Assembly: GCF_021390175.1 (NCBI RefSeq)
Contig: NZ_CP090004.1
Coordinates: 1,116,001-1,180,000 of the forward strand
Source: Flagellimonas sp. HMM57
GTDB taxonomy: Bacteria > Bacteroidota > Bacteroidia > Flavobacteriales > Flavobacteriaceae
Length of the DNA stretch: 64,000 nt
Direction of reading: 5' to 3'
Positions 23,811-31,662 of this stretch are shown here, in pieces. A model generated the notes under the pieces. That model worked only from the letters and a program-made list of their open reading frames with translations, did no database searches and was not told the DNA's origin. The first letter of the stretch is position 1. Every line of letters begins with the position of its first letter. A program made the translations under genes and the position numbers.

Positions 23811-24503
23811 ATGGGTGTCAAGCAAGATATCAAAGTTTCAGTGGATGCTGTAGTTTTTGGCTATGAGGTAAAAAACAACCTATCTGTTTTATTGATAAAA
23901 AGGGGAATTGAACCATTCAAAAATCAATGGGCCTTACCAGGTGGACTTGTCTTAAACGATGAAACGCTAGAAGAGGCCGTTTTGAGGGAGTTAAAAGAAG
24001 AAACTGGAATAACAATTGACTATTTAGAACAGCTTTATACCTTCGGCACGCCAAAAAGAGACCCTCGTAATAGAGTAATTTCTGTAAGTTATTTTGGCTT
24101 GGTAAAACCTAACCATTTTGATATCAAAGCAGCAACGGATGCCGCCGACGTAAAATGGTTCAATTTGGATGAATTACCTAAACTGGCGTTTGATCATCAA
24201 GTAATTGTGGATACAGCTCATCAAAGATTAAAATCCAAGCTTAGCTACCAACCTATCGGTTTTGATCTGTTAAATGATGAATTCCCGTTCTCGGACCTGG
24301 AGAACTTGTATATGACTATTTTGGAAAAGGAAATCGACAGAAGAAACTTCAGGAAAAAGATGCTAAGTTTTGGCATTATTCAAGAGACCAATAAAATAGA
24401 AAAAATAGGTAGTGGTCGCCCTGCCAAGCTTTTTAAATTCAACAAAAAGAAATTCGAACAACTTTCATCTGGCGACTTTCACTTTGAAATTAAGTTTGTG
24501 TAA
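23811..24503 (+). CDS. Nudix-winged helix transcriptional regulator (NrtR-type)
   Basis: 230 residues. The N-terminal Nudix domain contains GGLVLNDETLEEAVLRELKE followed by ETGI. The family's sixth glutamate region is intact, so hydrolase activity is not excluded. The C-terminal winged helix (MLSFGIIQETNKIEKIGSGR, then PAKLFKFNKKKFEQL) is the DNA-binding half of NrtR-type regulators. These sense ADP-ribose or NAD-pathway metabolites and repress NAD salvage genes. Matching palindromes precede this gene, the Prs homologue and the NadV homologue, so it probably controls all three. The ATG at 23811 is used because the upstream TTG lies inside the operator. Confidence 0.87.
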   Translation: MGVKQDIKVSVDAVVFGYEVKNNLSVLLIKRGIEPFKNQWALPGGLVLNDETLEEAVLRELKEETGITIDYLEQLYTFGTPKRDPRNRVISVSYFGLVKPNHFDIKAATDAADVKWFNLDELPKLAFDHQVIVDTAHQRLKSKLSYQPIGFDLLNDEFPFSDLENLYMTILEKEIDRRNFRKKMLSFGIIQETNKIEKIGSGRPAKLFKFNKKKFEQLSSGDFHFEIKFV

Positions 24504-24515
24504 ATTTTACACAAA
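24495..24515 (+). promoter_or_regulatory. NrtR-like operator 2 (perfect palindrome)
   Basis: TTTGTGTAAA-T-TTTACACAAA, a perfect 10-bp inverted repeat overlapping the stop codon of the Nudix regulator gene and upstream of the Prs homologue. Confidence 0.75.
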
Positions 24516-24544
24516 ATTTGGTTTGCTCACTTTCTCTTTATAAA

Positions 24545-24565
24545 TTTGCGTAAAATAAACGCAAT
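24545..24565 (+). promoter_or_regulatory. NrtR-like operator 3 (at the Prs start)
   Basis: TTGCGT (24546-24551) and ACGCAA (24559-24564) around an A-rich centre, ending one base before the ATG of the Prs homologue. Confidence 0.72.
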
Positions 24566-25393
24566 ATGGTTCTTAATCTTGATACTAATTTCAACCCTTA
24601 TCCGAATAAGCGGATTATTGAATTTGAGAGTTTTACTTTTTATGGAGGCGAGCCGCACCTCAAAATATTGTCTTCAATTGACAAAAACGAACTGGTAACC
24701 ATTACACATAGAATACAATCTTTCAATGATTTTGGGTTACTGCTTTTGGCGATTGATGCATTACATAGATTAGGTATCGAGAACGTTAGTGTCTTCATTC
24801 CTTACTTCCCTGCGGCAAGACAAGATAGGGTGATGGTGGGAGGTGAACCTTTATCGGTTAAGGTTTATACGGATATATTAAATGCATTGAATTTGAATGA
24901 AATTACCGTTTACGATCCGCATTCAGAAGTTACCCCTGCCCTTTTGAATAATTGTACCGTGATTTCAAATCATAATTTTGTTAAGCAGGTCATAGAGAAT
25001 ATTGGAGATGAAGTCTTTCTTATTTCCCCTGACGGAGGTGCTTTGAAGAAAATATATAAGTTAACAAGTGCCTTAGGTGGAATTGAAGTTGTTGAATGCT
25101 CCAAATCAAGGGATGTTAAAACTGGTCGCATTTCAGACTTCAAAGTTTATGCGGAAGATTTACAGGGGAAAAACTGTTTGATAGTCGATGATATCTGTGA
25201 TGGCGGAGGAACCTTCATAGGGTTGGCCAAAGAACTTAAAAGCAAAAATGCTGGAAAGCTATACTTGGCGGTTAGTCATGGAATATTTAGTAAAGGGCTA
25301 GATGAACTTAGTCAATACTTTGATAAAGTTTATAGCACCAATTCTTTTAATAGTATTGAAAGCACAAAACACTTTTTACAATTTAGTTTATAG
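24566..25393 (+). CDS. Ribose-phosphate pyrophosphokinase homologue (Prs or ADPR-PP synthetase type)
   Basis: 275 residues, about 40 shorter than housekeeping Prs. Conserved Prs features are IPYFPAARQDR, YDPHSE (metal) and the pyrophosphate-binding loop LIVDDICDGGGTF, where housekeeping enzymes have DDMIDTAGT-like sequence. Prs makes PRPP from ribose 5-phosphate. In the phage NAD+ reconstitution pathway NARP1, a short Prs homologue (Adps) instead makes ADP-ribose pyrophosphate. Pairing with a NadV-type transferase under the same NrtR-like operators makes either role possible, and both feed nicotinamide into NAD+. It starts the Prs-to-RyR gene cluster. Confidence 0.82.
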   Translation: MVLNLDTNFNPYPNKRIIEFESFTFYGGEPHLKILSSIDKNELVTITHRIQSFNDFGLLLLAIDALHRLGIENVSVFIPYFPAARQDRVMVGGEPLSVKVYTDILNALNLNEITVYDPHSEVTPALLNNCTVISNHNFVKQVIENIGDEVFLISPDGGALKKIYKLTSALGGIEVVECSKSRDVKTGRISDFKVYAEDLQGKNCLIVDDICDGGGTFIGLAKELKSKNAGKLYLAVSHGIFSKGLDELSQYFDKVYSTNSFNSIESTKHFLQFSL

Positions 25394-25398
25394 ACAGA

Positions 25399-25821
25399 AT
25401 GTCAAGCAAAGTACTTTATAGACCCATAGGTGAAAAGGAACTTATTCTTATTGCGGAAAGTGACTTCAAAGAGTTTCCTCCAAGACTAGAGTGGCAACCT
25501 ATTTTTTATCCTGTTTTGAATGAAAAATATGCATGTGAAATCGCTTCAAAATGGAACACCAATGACGAATTTGGCAACTATCTGGGCTTTGTAACCCAGT
25601 TCCAAATAAGTATGGCAGAATTCTCGAAATATAAAATTGAAAATGTTGGCGGAGCCCATCATAACGAGCTTTGGGTTCCTTCAGAGGCGTTGGAAGATTT
25701 CAATAACGCCATTATTGGGAATATTGAGGTAATTCAAGTTTTCAAAGGTGATAAGTTTAAAAATACAACTCATTCAATATCACAAACAATAATAAAAAGA
25801 CTTGGCGATAATGACAGTTAG
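25399..25821 (+). CDS. ADP-ribosylation/crystallin J1-like small protein
   Basis: 140 residues with [40 protein letters not shown] and a C-terminal [20 protein letters not shown] block. This matches a small family usually labelled ADP-ribosylation/crystallin J1, for which I know no proven activity. It lies 5 bp after the Prs homologue and overlaps the macrodomain gene, which is consistent with work on ADP-ribose or NAD derivatives. Confidence 0.68.
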   Translation: MSSKVLYRPIGEKELILIAESDFKEFPPRLEWQPIFYPVLNEKYACEIASKWNTNDEFGNYLGFVTQFQISMAEFSKYKIENVGGAHHNELWVPSEALEDFNNAIIGNIEVIQVFKGDKFKNTTHSISQTIIKRLGDNDS

Positions 25822-26314
25822 ATATATAAAAGGCGATATCACCAAAATATCCACAGACATCATAGTAAATGCCGCAAACACTTCATTGCTAGGTGGAGGC
25901 GGGGTTGATGGCGCCATCCATAAAGCGGGAGGTAACAGCATCCTGGAAGAATGCATAAAAATCAGAAATAGGCAAGGGGGCTGTAAAACTGGTGAGGCTG
26001 TTATTACAACAGCAGGTGAATTGCCAGCGCAATACGTCATCCACACAGTTGGTCCAGTATGGAACAGCGGCAATAGCAACGAAGAGAAACTATTACGCAA
26101 CTGTTATTATAACAGCCTAATTCTTGCAAAATCTTCTAAGGTAAATAGTATTGCTTTTCCAAATATTAGTACAGGGATTTATAAGTTCCCCAAGAAACTT
26201 GCAGCTTCAATTGCTATTGATACAGTTAAAGAAAATCCCATAATAAATAAAGTGCTATTTGTGTGTTATGATGAGGAGAACTATAGGGTTTACAAAAAAA
26301 TATTAGAACAATGA
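25811..26314 (+). CDS. Macrodomain (ADP-ribose-processing) protein
   Basis: 167 residues forming a single macrodomain. [20 protein letters not shown] is the ADP-ribose-binding loop, and [15 protein letters not shown] is the diphosphate-binding loop of the YmdB/MacroD type. Such enzymes hydrolyse O-acetyl-ADP-ribose, ADP-ribosyl esters or ADP-ribose 1''-phosphate. The last is a downstream product of the KptA reaction, and the kptA gene follows with a 4-bp overlap. The ATG at 25811 is preferred to the upstream in-frame TTG. Confidence 0.9.
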   Translation: MTVRYIKGDITKISTDIIVNAANTSLLGGGGVDGAIHKAGGNSILEECIKIRNRQGGCKTGEAVITTAGELPAQYVIHTVGPVWNSGNSNEEKLLRNCYYNSLILAKSSKVNSIAFPNISTGIYKFPKKLAASIAIDTVKENPIINKVLFVCYDEENYRVYKKILEQ

Positions 26315-26859
26315 CCGAACAACATAAAAAACAAATCAGTAAGTTTTTGAGCCTTATCTTAAGGCATCAACCTGAGAAAATCGGATTGAGCTTGGATGAA
26401 AATGGCTGGGCTTCCATTGCCGAAATTCTTGAGAAATCTAAGCTACGATTTACGTTCAATGAATTAGAAGAGGTTGTGGTCACAAATGATAAGCAAAGAT
26501 TCTCATTGAATCAGGACAAAACTAAAATTCGGGCCAATCAAGGGCATTCCTTAAAAACCATAGATTTGGGGCTAAAAACTCAAACTCCGCCAGTGTATTT
26601 ATACCATGGAACGGTAGCCAGGTTTGTTCCTAACATCAAACAACAGGGGCTTAAAAAGATGAGTCGACAACATGTCCATTTAAGCGAGGATAGAGAGACC
26701 GCATCTCGAGTTGGATCAAGAAGAGGCAAGCCAGTTCTGTTAAGCATTTGGGCTTTGGAAATGCATACTAAAGGTCATCGGTTTTATAAATCTGAAAATG
26801 GCGTATGGTTAACAGATGCTGTACCGTCTATGTTTATAGACTTTAAAGACCAAGGATGA
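26311..26859 (+). CDS. kptA: RNA 2'-phosphotransferase (KptA/Tpt1)
   Basis: 182 residues of the KptA/Tpt1 family, which moves an internal RNA 2'-phosphate to NAD+, yielding ADP-ribose 1'',2''-cyclic phosphate and nicotinamide. Visible motifs are [20 protein letters not shown] (the RH pair), YLYHGT, and [19 protein letters not shown], which includes the later arginines of the active site. Length is normal. The RtcB ligases of the island do not create 2'-phosphates, so its substrate may be RNA joined by another ligase or an ADP-ribosylation target. Overlaps the genes on both sides. Confidence 0.93.
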   Translation: MTEQHKKQISKFLSLILRHQPEKIGLSLDENGWASIAEILEKSKLRFTFNELEEVVVTNDKQRFSLNQDKTKIRANQGHSLKTIDLGLKTQTPPVYLYHGTVARFVPNIKQQGLKKMSRQHVHLSEDRETASRVGSRRGKPVLLSIWALEMHTKGHRFYKSENGVWLTDAVPSMFIDFKDQG

Positions 26860-27584
26860 AGAGAAAACTTGTCATAGGGGATATTCACGGGGGTCTGAAA
26901 GGATTGACACAAGCATTGGAACGAGCAGCCGTAACCAAAAATGATACCTTGATTTTTCTTGGGGATTATGTTGATGGCTGGAGTGAGTCGGCCCAGGTCA
27001 TTGAGTATTTAATTAATTTATCAAAAGAACAGCGCTGCATTTTTGTTCTAGGGAATCATGATTTATGGTGCAAACTTTGGCTTGAAAAGGGTACAACGAA
27101 TCCTATTTGGCTAGCACATGGAGGGGAGGGCACCATTAACAGTTACATAAAATCAGGTTTTTTGACCAAACCAAGTCATAAAGATTTTTTTAATGGGTTA
27201 AAAAACTATTGGATAGATGATAATAATCGTCTTTTTGTGCACGCTGGGTTTACATCCATGCATGGTGTAGAAAAAGAATATAATGAGAATGATTTCTACT
27301 GGGATAGGACACTTTGGGAAGCAGCGAGAATATTAAGACATGTGAAAAAAGAAAAGCGATCTGAAATTGAGACTAGACTAGCACTTTATAAGGAAATATA
27401 TATTGGGCATACTCCTACCACGAATTACGGAGAAACAGAACCAATTAACTCCATTAACCTATGGAACATAGATACTGGAGCAGCATTTACAGGCAAACTC
27501 ACTATTATGGACGTGGACACGAAAAAATATTGGCAAAGTGACAACTTAACCCTACTCTATCCCAGAGAAAGGGGAAGGAACTAA
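26856..27584 (+). CDS. Calcineurin-like metallophosphoesterase
   Basis: 242 residues with the full metallophosphoesterase motif set: GDIHGG, LGDYVDGW, GNHD (VLGNHDLWCKLW), then FVHAGF and IYIGHTPT. Resembles Ser/Thr phosphatase or Ap4A hydrolase-type enzymes. In an operon with KptA and a macrodomain it might open the cyclic phosphate of ADP-ribose 1'',2''-cyclic phosphate or trim RNA ends. That substrate is inferred. Overlaps kptA by 4 bp. Confidence 0.88.
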   Translation: MKRKLVIGDIHGGLKGLTQALERAAVTKNDTLIFLGDYVDGWSESAQVIEYLINLSKEQRCIFVLGNHDLWCKLWLEKGTTNPIWLAHGGEGTINSYIKSGFLTKPSHKDFFNGLKNYWIDDNNRLFVHAGFTSMHGVEKEYNENDFYWDRTLWEAARILRHVKKEKRSEIETRLALYKEIYIGHTPTTNYGETEPINSINLWNIDTGAAFTGKLTIMDVDTKKYWQSDNLTLLYPRERGRN

Positions 27585-27605
27585 CGAAAAGAAAAAAACG
27601 AGACT

Positions 27606-28133
27606 GTGACAAAGTATGCTACATTATTTGGAGGTTCTGGCAATAATCGAAATTCTAAAGAGTATCTGGAGACCATAACTATTGGTAAGATATTGTCTAA
27701 AAATGGTTTTACTGTGAAAAATGGCGGTTATGGAGGTATGATGGAAGCCATTTCAAAAGGGGCTGCGCAATCTGGAGGAAAGACAATAGGTATAACATGT
27801 AAGCAAGTAGGAACCTCCGAAGGCAATCCCTTTTTAACAGAAACCATTGTGACCGATAAATTGTATCAAAGATTGCAATTGCTTATAGAAGATACTGAGG
27901 TGTTTGTTGTACAAAAGGGAGGTATTGGCACCCTTTCGGAAGTGTTCTTAACATTGGATGTGCTTAGAAAGGAGGCTTCCAAAAAAAGAATCTACTTTAT
28001 CGGAGAAGTCTGGGAATCGGCCCTAGAGTCATTAAAACAGTTACTAATACCAGAAAAGGAACATGAGTTATTTCATTTCGTGGATAATGCTACATCTTTT
28101 GAAAACATGTTGAAACTAAACCACCATGCATAA
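27606..28133 (+). CDS. LOG family (Rossmann, nucleotide-processing) protein
   Basis: 175 residues with the LOG/lysine-decarboxylase-like nucleotide-binding pattern: TLFGGSGNN, NGGYGGMMEAISKGA and KGGIGTLSEVFLTLDVLRK, equivalent to PGGxGTxxE. LOG enzymes release bases from nucleoside monophosphates, and relatives occur in Ter and nucleotide-second-messenger loci. The only suitable start is GTG at 27606. The gene overlaps the next small ORF by 8 bp. Confidence 0.82.
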   Translation: MTKYATLFGGSGNNRNSKEYLETITIGKILSKNGFTVKNGGYGGMMEAISKGAAQSGGKTIGITCKQVGTSEGNPFLTETIVTDKLYQRLQLLIEDTEVFVVQKGGIGTLSEVFLTLDVLRKEASKKRIYFIGEVWESALESLKQLLIPEKEHELFHFVDNATSFENMLKLNHHA

Positions 28134-28353
28134 AGAGCACCTTTTAGAGCAACTAGCCGAACTGGAACACCAACAGTGGATGAATTGGGCCAAGCATTTA
28201 ATCCATACTGAAAATCTATCTCAAGCCACCATTACAAGATGGCAATCCTTTTTTGTCCCTTATGAGCAACTTTCAGAAAGCATCAAAGAACTGGATAGAG
28301 ATTATGCCAGAAAAGTTATGGATGTAGTCAAAAAGCACCCATATTATCGCTGA
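28126..28353 (+). CDS. RyR-domain-like small protein
   Basis: 75 residues. LAELEHQQWMNWAKHL, a central tryptophan (ITRWQSFFVPYEQLSESIKE) and LDRDYARKVMDVVKKH match the helical pattern of the small bacterial RyR domains that occur beside LOG, TIR and ADP-ribose-related proteins and may bind nucleotide ligands. It overlaps the LOG gene by 8 bp. The match is by pattern only. Confidence 0.6.
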   Translation: MHKEHLLEQLAELEHQQWMNWAKHLIHTENLSQATITRWQSFFVPYEQLSESIKELDRDYARKVMDVVKKHPYYR

Positions 28354-28373
28354 TTTCAGGTAATTCATCTTTT

Positions 28374-28394
28374 TTTGCGTAAAAAAAACGCAAA
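28374..28394 (+). promoter_or_regulatory. NrtR-like operator 4a
   Basis: TTTGCGT (28374-28380) and ACGCAAA (28388-28394) around an A7 centre; upstream member of a pair 52 bp apart. Confidence 0.75.
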
Positions 28395-28425
28395 TTAATT
28401 TGGAGAATCAAAATACGATTTTATA

Positions 28426-28446
28426 TTTGTGTAAATATTACGCAAA
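28426..28446 (+). promoter_or_regulatory. NrtR-like operator 4b (before nadV)
   Basis: TTTGTGTAAA-T-ATTACGCAAA, nearly perfect palindrome ending 10 bp before the nadV ATG. The paired sites suggest tight repression. Confidence 0.75.
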
Positions 28447-28456
28447 TATAAAAGAT

Positions 28457-29911
28457 ATGAACCCACTACTATTCACAGACGGTTATAAAGTAGATCATAG
28501 AAGGCAATATCCAGAAAACACAACTTTAGTGTATTCAAATTGGACACCAAGAAAAAGCAGGATTAAAGGAATCGATGAAGTCGTTTTCTTTGGCCTACAA
28601 TATTTTATCAAAAAATATATCATTGAAGATTTCGAAAACAACTTCTTTAATCAACCTAAAGAGGCCGTTTGCGCAAAATACGCCAGAAGAATCAATAATT
28701 ATCTGGGCGAAAACAATGTAGGCGTTCAACACATTGCTGCACTTCATGATTTGGGCTATATCCCTATGGTTATAAAAGCTTTACCTGAAGGTGTATCCGT
28801 ACCCGTAAGAGTGCCCATGTTTACCATGTACAATACAAGACCTGAATTCTTTTGGTTGACCAACTACTTTGAAACATTACTATCTACCACTGTTTGGTTG
28901 CCATGTAATTCAGCCACTATCGCAAAACAGTATCGCACAATTCTCGATAAGTACGCTAAAGAAACATCTTCAATACCCGAGTTCGTAGATTGGCAAGGTC
29001 ATGATTTTTCCATGCGTGGCATGGCTGGGCTAGAAGCTGCCAAACTTAGCGCAATAGGACATCTATTGAGCTTTACAGGAACCGACACCATACCCGCCAT
29101 AGACTTTTTGGAAACCTACTATAATGCAAACTCCGATACTGAATTGATTGGTGGGTCGGTGGCAGCTACCGAACACTCTGTCATGTGTATGGGAACAAAT
29201 ATTGGCGAAGAAGACACCTTTAAAAGGCTTATAACGGAAGTTTATCCTAATGGTATAGTTTCCATTGTCTCTGATACTTGGGACCTTTGGAAGGTACTTA
29301 CTGAGTATTTACCAAACCTCAAACAGGAGGTTTTAGGACGAAACGGAAAAGTTGTTATCCGTCCAGATAGCGGTGACCCAGTAGATATTATTTGTGGAAA
29401 CCCAAATGGAGAAACTCTGAAAGAGCGAAAAGGTGTTATTGAACTGCTTTGGGACGTCTTTGGCGGCACAATTAACGAGAAAGGGTATAAAGAGTTGGAT
29501 TCTCATATTGGAGCCATCTACGGAGATAGTATCACCTTGGAACGGGCAACACAAATTTGCGAACGTCTTAAAATGAAAGGTTTTGCATCTACAAATATTG
29601 TATTGGGGATAGGCTCTTTCACCTACCAGTTTAATACACGAGATACTTTTGGCTTTGCAATGAAAGCCACCTACGGAGAAGTTAATGGAGTTGGCAGAGA
29701 GATTTTCAAAAACCCGATTACAGATGATGGCACAAAAAAATCCGCAAAGGGACTCTTAAAAATCGTCAAATCAGATGGAAAATATGAGCTTGTTGATCAA
29801 GTATCCTGGGAAGAAGAAAGATTAGGCGAACTCAGAGAAGTTTTTAGGGATGGAAAACTAATCATCGAAGAATCGCTCATAGAAATTAGAAACCGAGCAA
29901 AAACAGCCTGA
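28457..29911 (+). CDS. nadV: Nicotinamide phosphoribosyltransferase homologue (NadV/Nampt; Namat-like possible)
   Basis: 484 residues of the Nampt/NadV family: MNPLLFTDGYKVDHRRQYPE, the nicotinamide/phosphate region HDFSMRGMAGLEAAKLSAIG, the catalytic histidine context SVAATEHSVMCMG, and the phosphoribosyl site VVIRPDSGDPVDIICGNP. The usual reaction is nicotinamide + PRPP to NMN; in NARP1 the homologue Namat joins nicotinamide to ADPR-PP to give NAD+ directly. I see no NMN adenylyltransferase gene here. It has its own pair of NrtR-like operators. The ATG at 28457 begins the family N-terminus; an in-frame TTG at 28400 would place operator 4b inside the gene. Confidence 0.92.
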   Translation: MNPLLFTDGYKVDHRRQYPENTTLVYSNWTPRKSRIKGIDEVVFFGLQYFIKKYIIEDFENNFFNQPKEAVCAKYARRINNYLGENNVGVQHIAALHDLGYIPMVIKALPEGVSVPVRVPMFTMYNTRPEFFWLTNYFETLLSTTVWLPCNSATIAKQYRTILDKYAKETSSIPEFVDWQGHDFSMRGMAGLEAAKLSAIGHLLSFTGTDTIPAIDFLETYYNANSDTELIGGSVAATEHSVMCMGTNIGEEDTFKRLITEVYPNGIVSIVSDTWDLWKVLTEYLPNLKQEVLGRNGKVVIRPDSGDPVDIICGNPNGETLKERKGVIELLWDVFGGTINEKGYKELDSHIGAIYGDSITLERATQICERLKMKGFASTNIVLGIGSFTYQFNTRDTFGFAMKATYGEVNGVGREIFKNPITDDGTKKSAKGLLKIVKSDGKYELVDQVSWEEERLGELREVFRDGKLIIEESLIEIRNRAKTA

Positions 29912-29982
29912 CATGACAACAAGGCCAAATAAACCGCTTTGGAATTTCTCAAGCTTTAATAATCTCAACCCTAAAATACTAA

Positions 29983-30018
29983 CTAATGTCCACGCTTTCA
30001 GGGTAGACATTAGGTTTG
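29983..30018. terminator. Hairpin after nadV
   Basis: CTAATGTC (29983-29990) pairs with GACATTAG (30006-30013), followed by a T-rich stretch. A second inverted repeat, CCTTTTCAG/CTGAAAAGG (30071-30079 with 30119-30127), lies before the convergent lipoprotein gene; one or both probably end transcription. Confidence 0.5.
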
Positions 30019-30148
30019 ACTTTTCACTCTAATTAAGATGAGAACCACTTCTTTTCTATGGACTCACCGCCCTTTTCAGCTTTTAAATCCATAACACGCA
30101 CGCAGGATCGTAATAAAACTGAAAAGGTTTTTATTAAATGGTTGTTCT

Positions 30149-30523
30149 TTACTTTTTGATATAGTCTCTTCGAACTCCATTATCATCTTGCAGTTGCATG
30201 TTGTCAGTATCTAATTCAATTATCTGAAATATAGATGTGCCCACGGAGAAATTAATTGTTAGAATATTTGAATCCAATCGCCATGTCAAGGGTTGAAACT
30301 GTAATGTATTGTTTCCACTATCAAAATCAAAGACTTCAGACTCTCCTGTGCCATCATTATTAAAAACTATATCTGCCCCATCCCTAGTCCAAGTACCAAT
30401 TAGAAGCTCACGTGATATTTCTTTGGTTTCCGATGGACCTTCAGCGGTGTCTGAACTACATCCGATTAAACACAAGAAAAATACTAGCGTAAAAGAAATA
30501 CTTACAAAGATTTTTGATTTCAT
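30149..30523 (-). CDS. Lipocalin-like lipoprotein
   Basis: 124 residues with a lipoprotein signal peptide (hydrophobic VSISFTLVFFLCLIGC; the lipobox cysteine is near residue 22). The mature part starts SSDTAEGPSE, then LIGTWTRDGADIVFNNDGTG and a regular strand pattern of the short lipocalin-like domains common in Bacteroidota. Probably anchored at the outer membrane or periplasmic side. Nothing links it to RNA repair; it looks like accessory cargo at the element's right end. Confidence 0.75.
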   Translation of the reverse strand: MKSKIFVSISFTLVFFLCLIGCSSDTAEGPSETKEISRELLIGTWTRDGADIVFNNDGTGESEVFDFDSGNNTLQFQPLTWRLDSNILTINFSVGTSIFQIIELDTDNMQLQDDNGVRRDYIKK

Positions 30524-30598
30524 GATTTAGAATTTTAGCAATAATTAAAAACACAACGATGTGTCCGATAAATTATTGTAGTATTCACATTTTGGGAT

Positions 30599-30832
30599 GT
30601 GTTTAAAGAATATACATCCGAAGACGAAAGACTCATCAAAAAAGTTGGCGAAAGGATACGCTTTTTGCGTGAGGAAGCTGACCTATCTCAATTTCAACTT
30701 GCCGTGAAAGCAGAAATACCAAAAAATCAAGTAGGAAGAATAGAACGGTGTGAAATAAATACAAGTTTAGTTACCCTGGGGAGGATTGCGAATGCACTTG
30801 AAGTGGACTTAACTGAACTGTTCAAAAAGTAA
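30599..30832 (+). CDS. XRE-family helix-turn-helix regulator
   Basis: 77 residues making a single Cro/CI-type HTH: GERIRFLREEADLSQFQLAV, then IPKNQVGRIERCEINTSLVT and LGRIANALEVDLTELF. The start is GTG at 30599. Such small repressors are common near the integrase ends of Bacteroidota elements, where they may control integrase or excisionase genes. Confidence 0.85.
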   Translation: MFKEYTSEDERLIKKVGERIRFLREEADLSQFQLAVKAEIPKNQVGRIERCEINTSLVTLGRIANALEVDLTELFKK

Positions 30833-30844
30833 TTATTCATAACA

Positions 30845-31498
30845 TCAATTCTCTTCCTCAATCTCTTCAGATTCACCACTAAGTTCATTTTCTAAATTTC
30901 TAATTTCTCTCCCGTTGTAATGCTTATGCTTTACAGTATCTTCTTTTCTTACTAGAAAAAAAGTATCACTCCATAACTTATCTTCATCCCTGTCGCTAAT
31001 TGTTGAAGTGAATCTATTGTGGTCGAGCAATATGTATTTTTCTTTTACGTATTCCTTAGACTTATCATCCAAGCCATCTATCCAGTTTTCATCTGCTACA
31101 AATAGCATGTCAAGATTGGCACCAACTAGATAATTATCCCTTAGTTGCACTCCAACAAAACTGGCTCCTTTCATATTTGCCAAATGAAAATAACAGTGTG
31201 AAATTTCAGAGCCATACTTTGGATTCTTCTTAAAGGACAGGTTTGAAAATTTTATGTTTTCTAGGTTGGCAGCGCTGAAATCACATCCATCTAACTTTAC
31301 TCGGTCAAAGCTTGCGTTCTGTAAATTCCCAAGCCTTAGACTTGCGTAAAAAAAGGTAAATGAGTACAAAGAAGTGTTTGACAGATTGCAGTTGTCCAGT
31401 TCTAAACCGTTTTTACCAAGCTTTGAGCATATAAGGCAATCCCCTTTAAGGGCCTCAAAAGCTATATTAGAGCATTTATCACATTGAAATTTTCGCAT
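30845..31498 (-). CDS. Pentapeptide-repeat protein with N-terminal zinc ribbon
   Basis: 217 residues. The N-terminus has two Cys pairs (FQCDKCSN and GDCLICSK) fitting a small zinc ribbon. Pentapeptide-like repeats follow at about residues 30-140 (NCNLSNTSLYSF; NASFDRVKLDGCDFSAANLE; ANMKGASFVGVQLRDNYLVG), forming a right-handed quadrilateral helix. The C-terminal 75 residues are charged and acidic. Some pentapeptide proteins mimic DNA and protect gyrase; nothing here decides that role. Convergent with the XRE gene. Confidence 0.75.
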   Translation of the reverse strand: MRKFQCDKCSNIAFEALKGDCLICSKLGKNGLELDNCNLSNTSLYSFTFFYASLRLGNLQNASFDRVKLDGCDFSAANLENIKFSNLSFKKNPKYGSEISHCYFHLANMKGASFVGVQLRDNYLVGANLDMLFVADENWIDGLDDKSKEYVKEKYILLDHNRFTSTISDRDEDKLWSDTFFLVRKEDTVKHKHYNGREIRNLENELSGESEEIEEEN

Positions 31499-31528
31499 AT
31501 CTCTGGTTATAATTATCTTCTCCTTTGA

Positions 31529-31645
31529 TTACACCTTAGAGCTCAAAATAGCCAACATCAATAAAATAATATCACGTTTTTTTGACGGCGGGAGTTTTTG
31601 AACGGTCTTATAAATAAGTTCTATCTCTTTTTTTAGGTTTTCCAT
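31529..31645 (-). CDS. Small ORF downstream of integrase (38 aa)
   Basis: 38 residues starting MENLKKEIELIYKTVQKLPP, amphipathic helical with a C-terminal hydrophobic stretch (DIILLMLAILSSKV). It starts 18 bp after the integrase stop on the same strand and is probably cotranscribed. No recognised family. Confidence 0.4.
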   Translation of the reverse strand: MENLKKEIELIYKTVQKLPPSKKRDIILLMLAILSSKV

Positions 31646-31662
31646 GTCCAGCCCAAAAGGTA

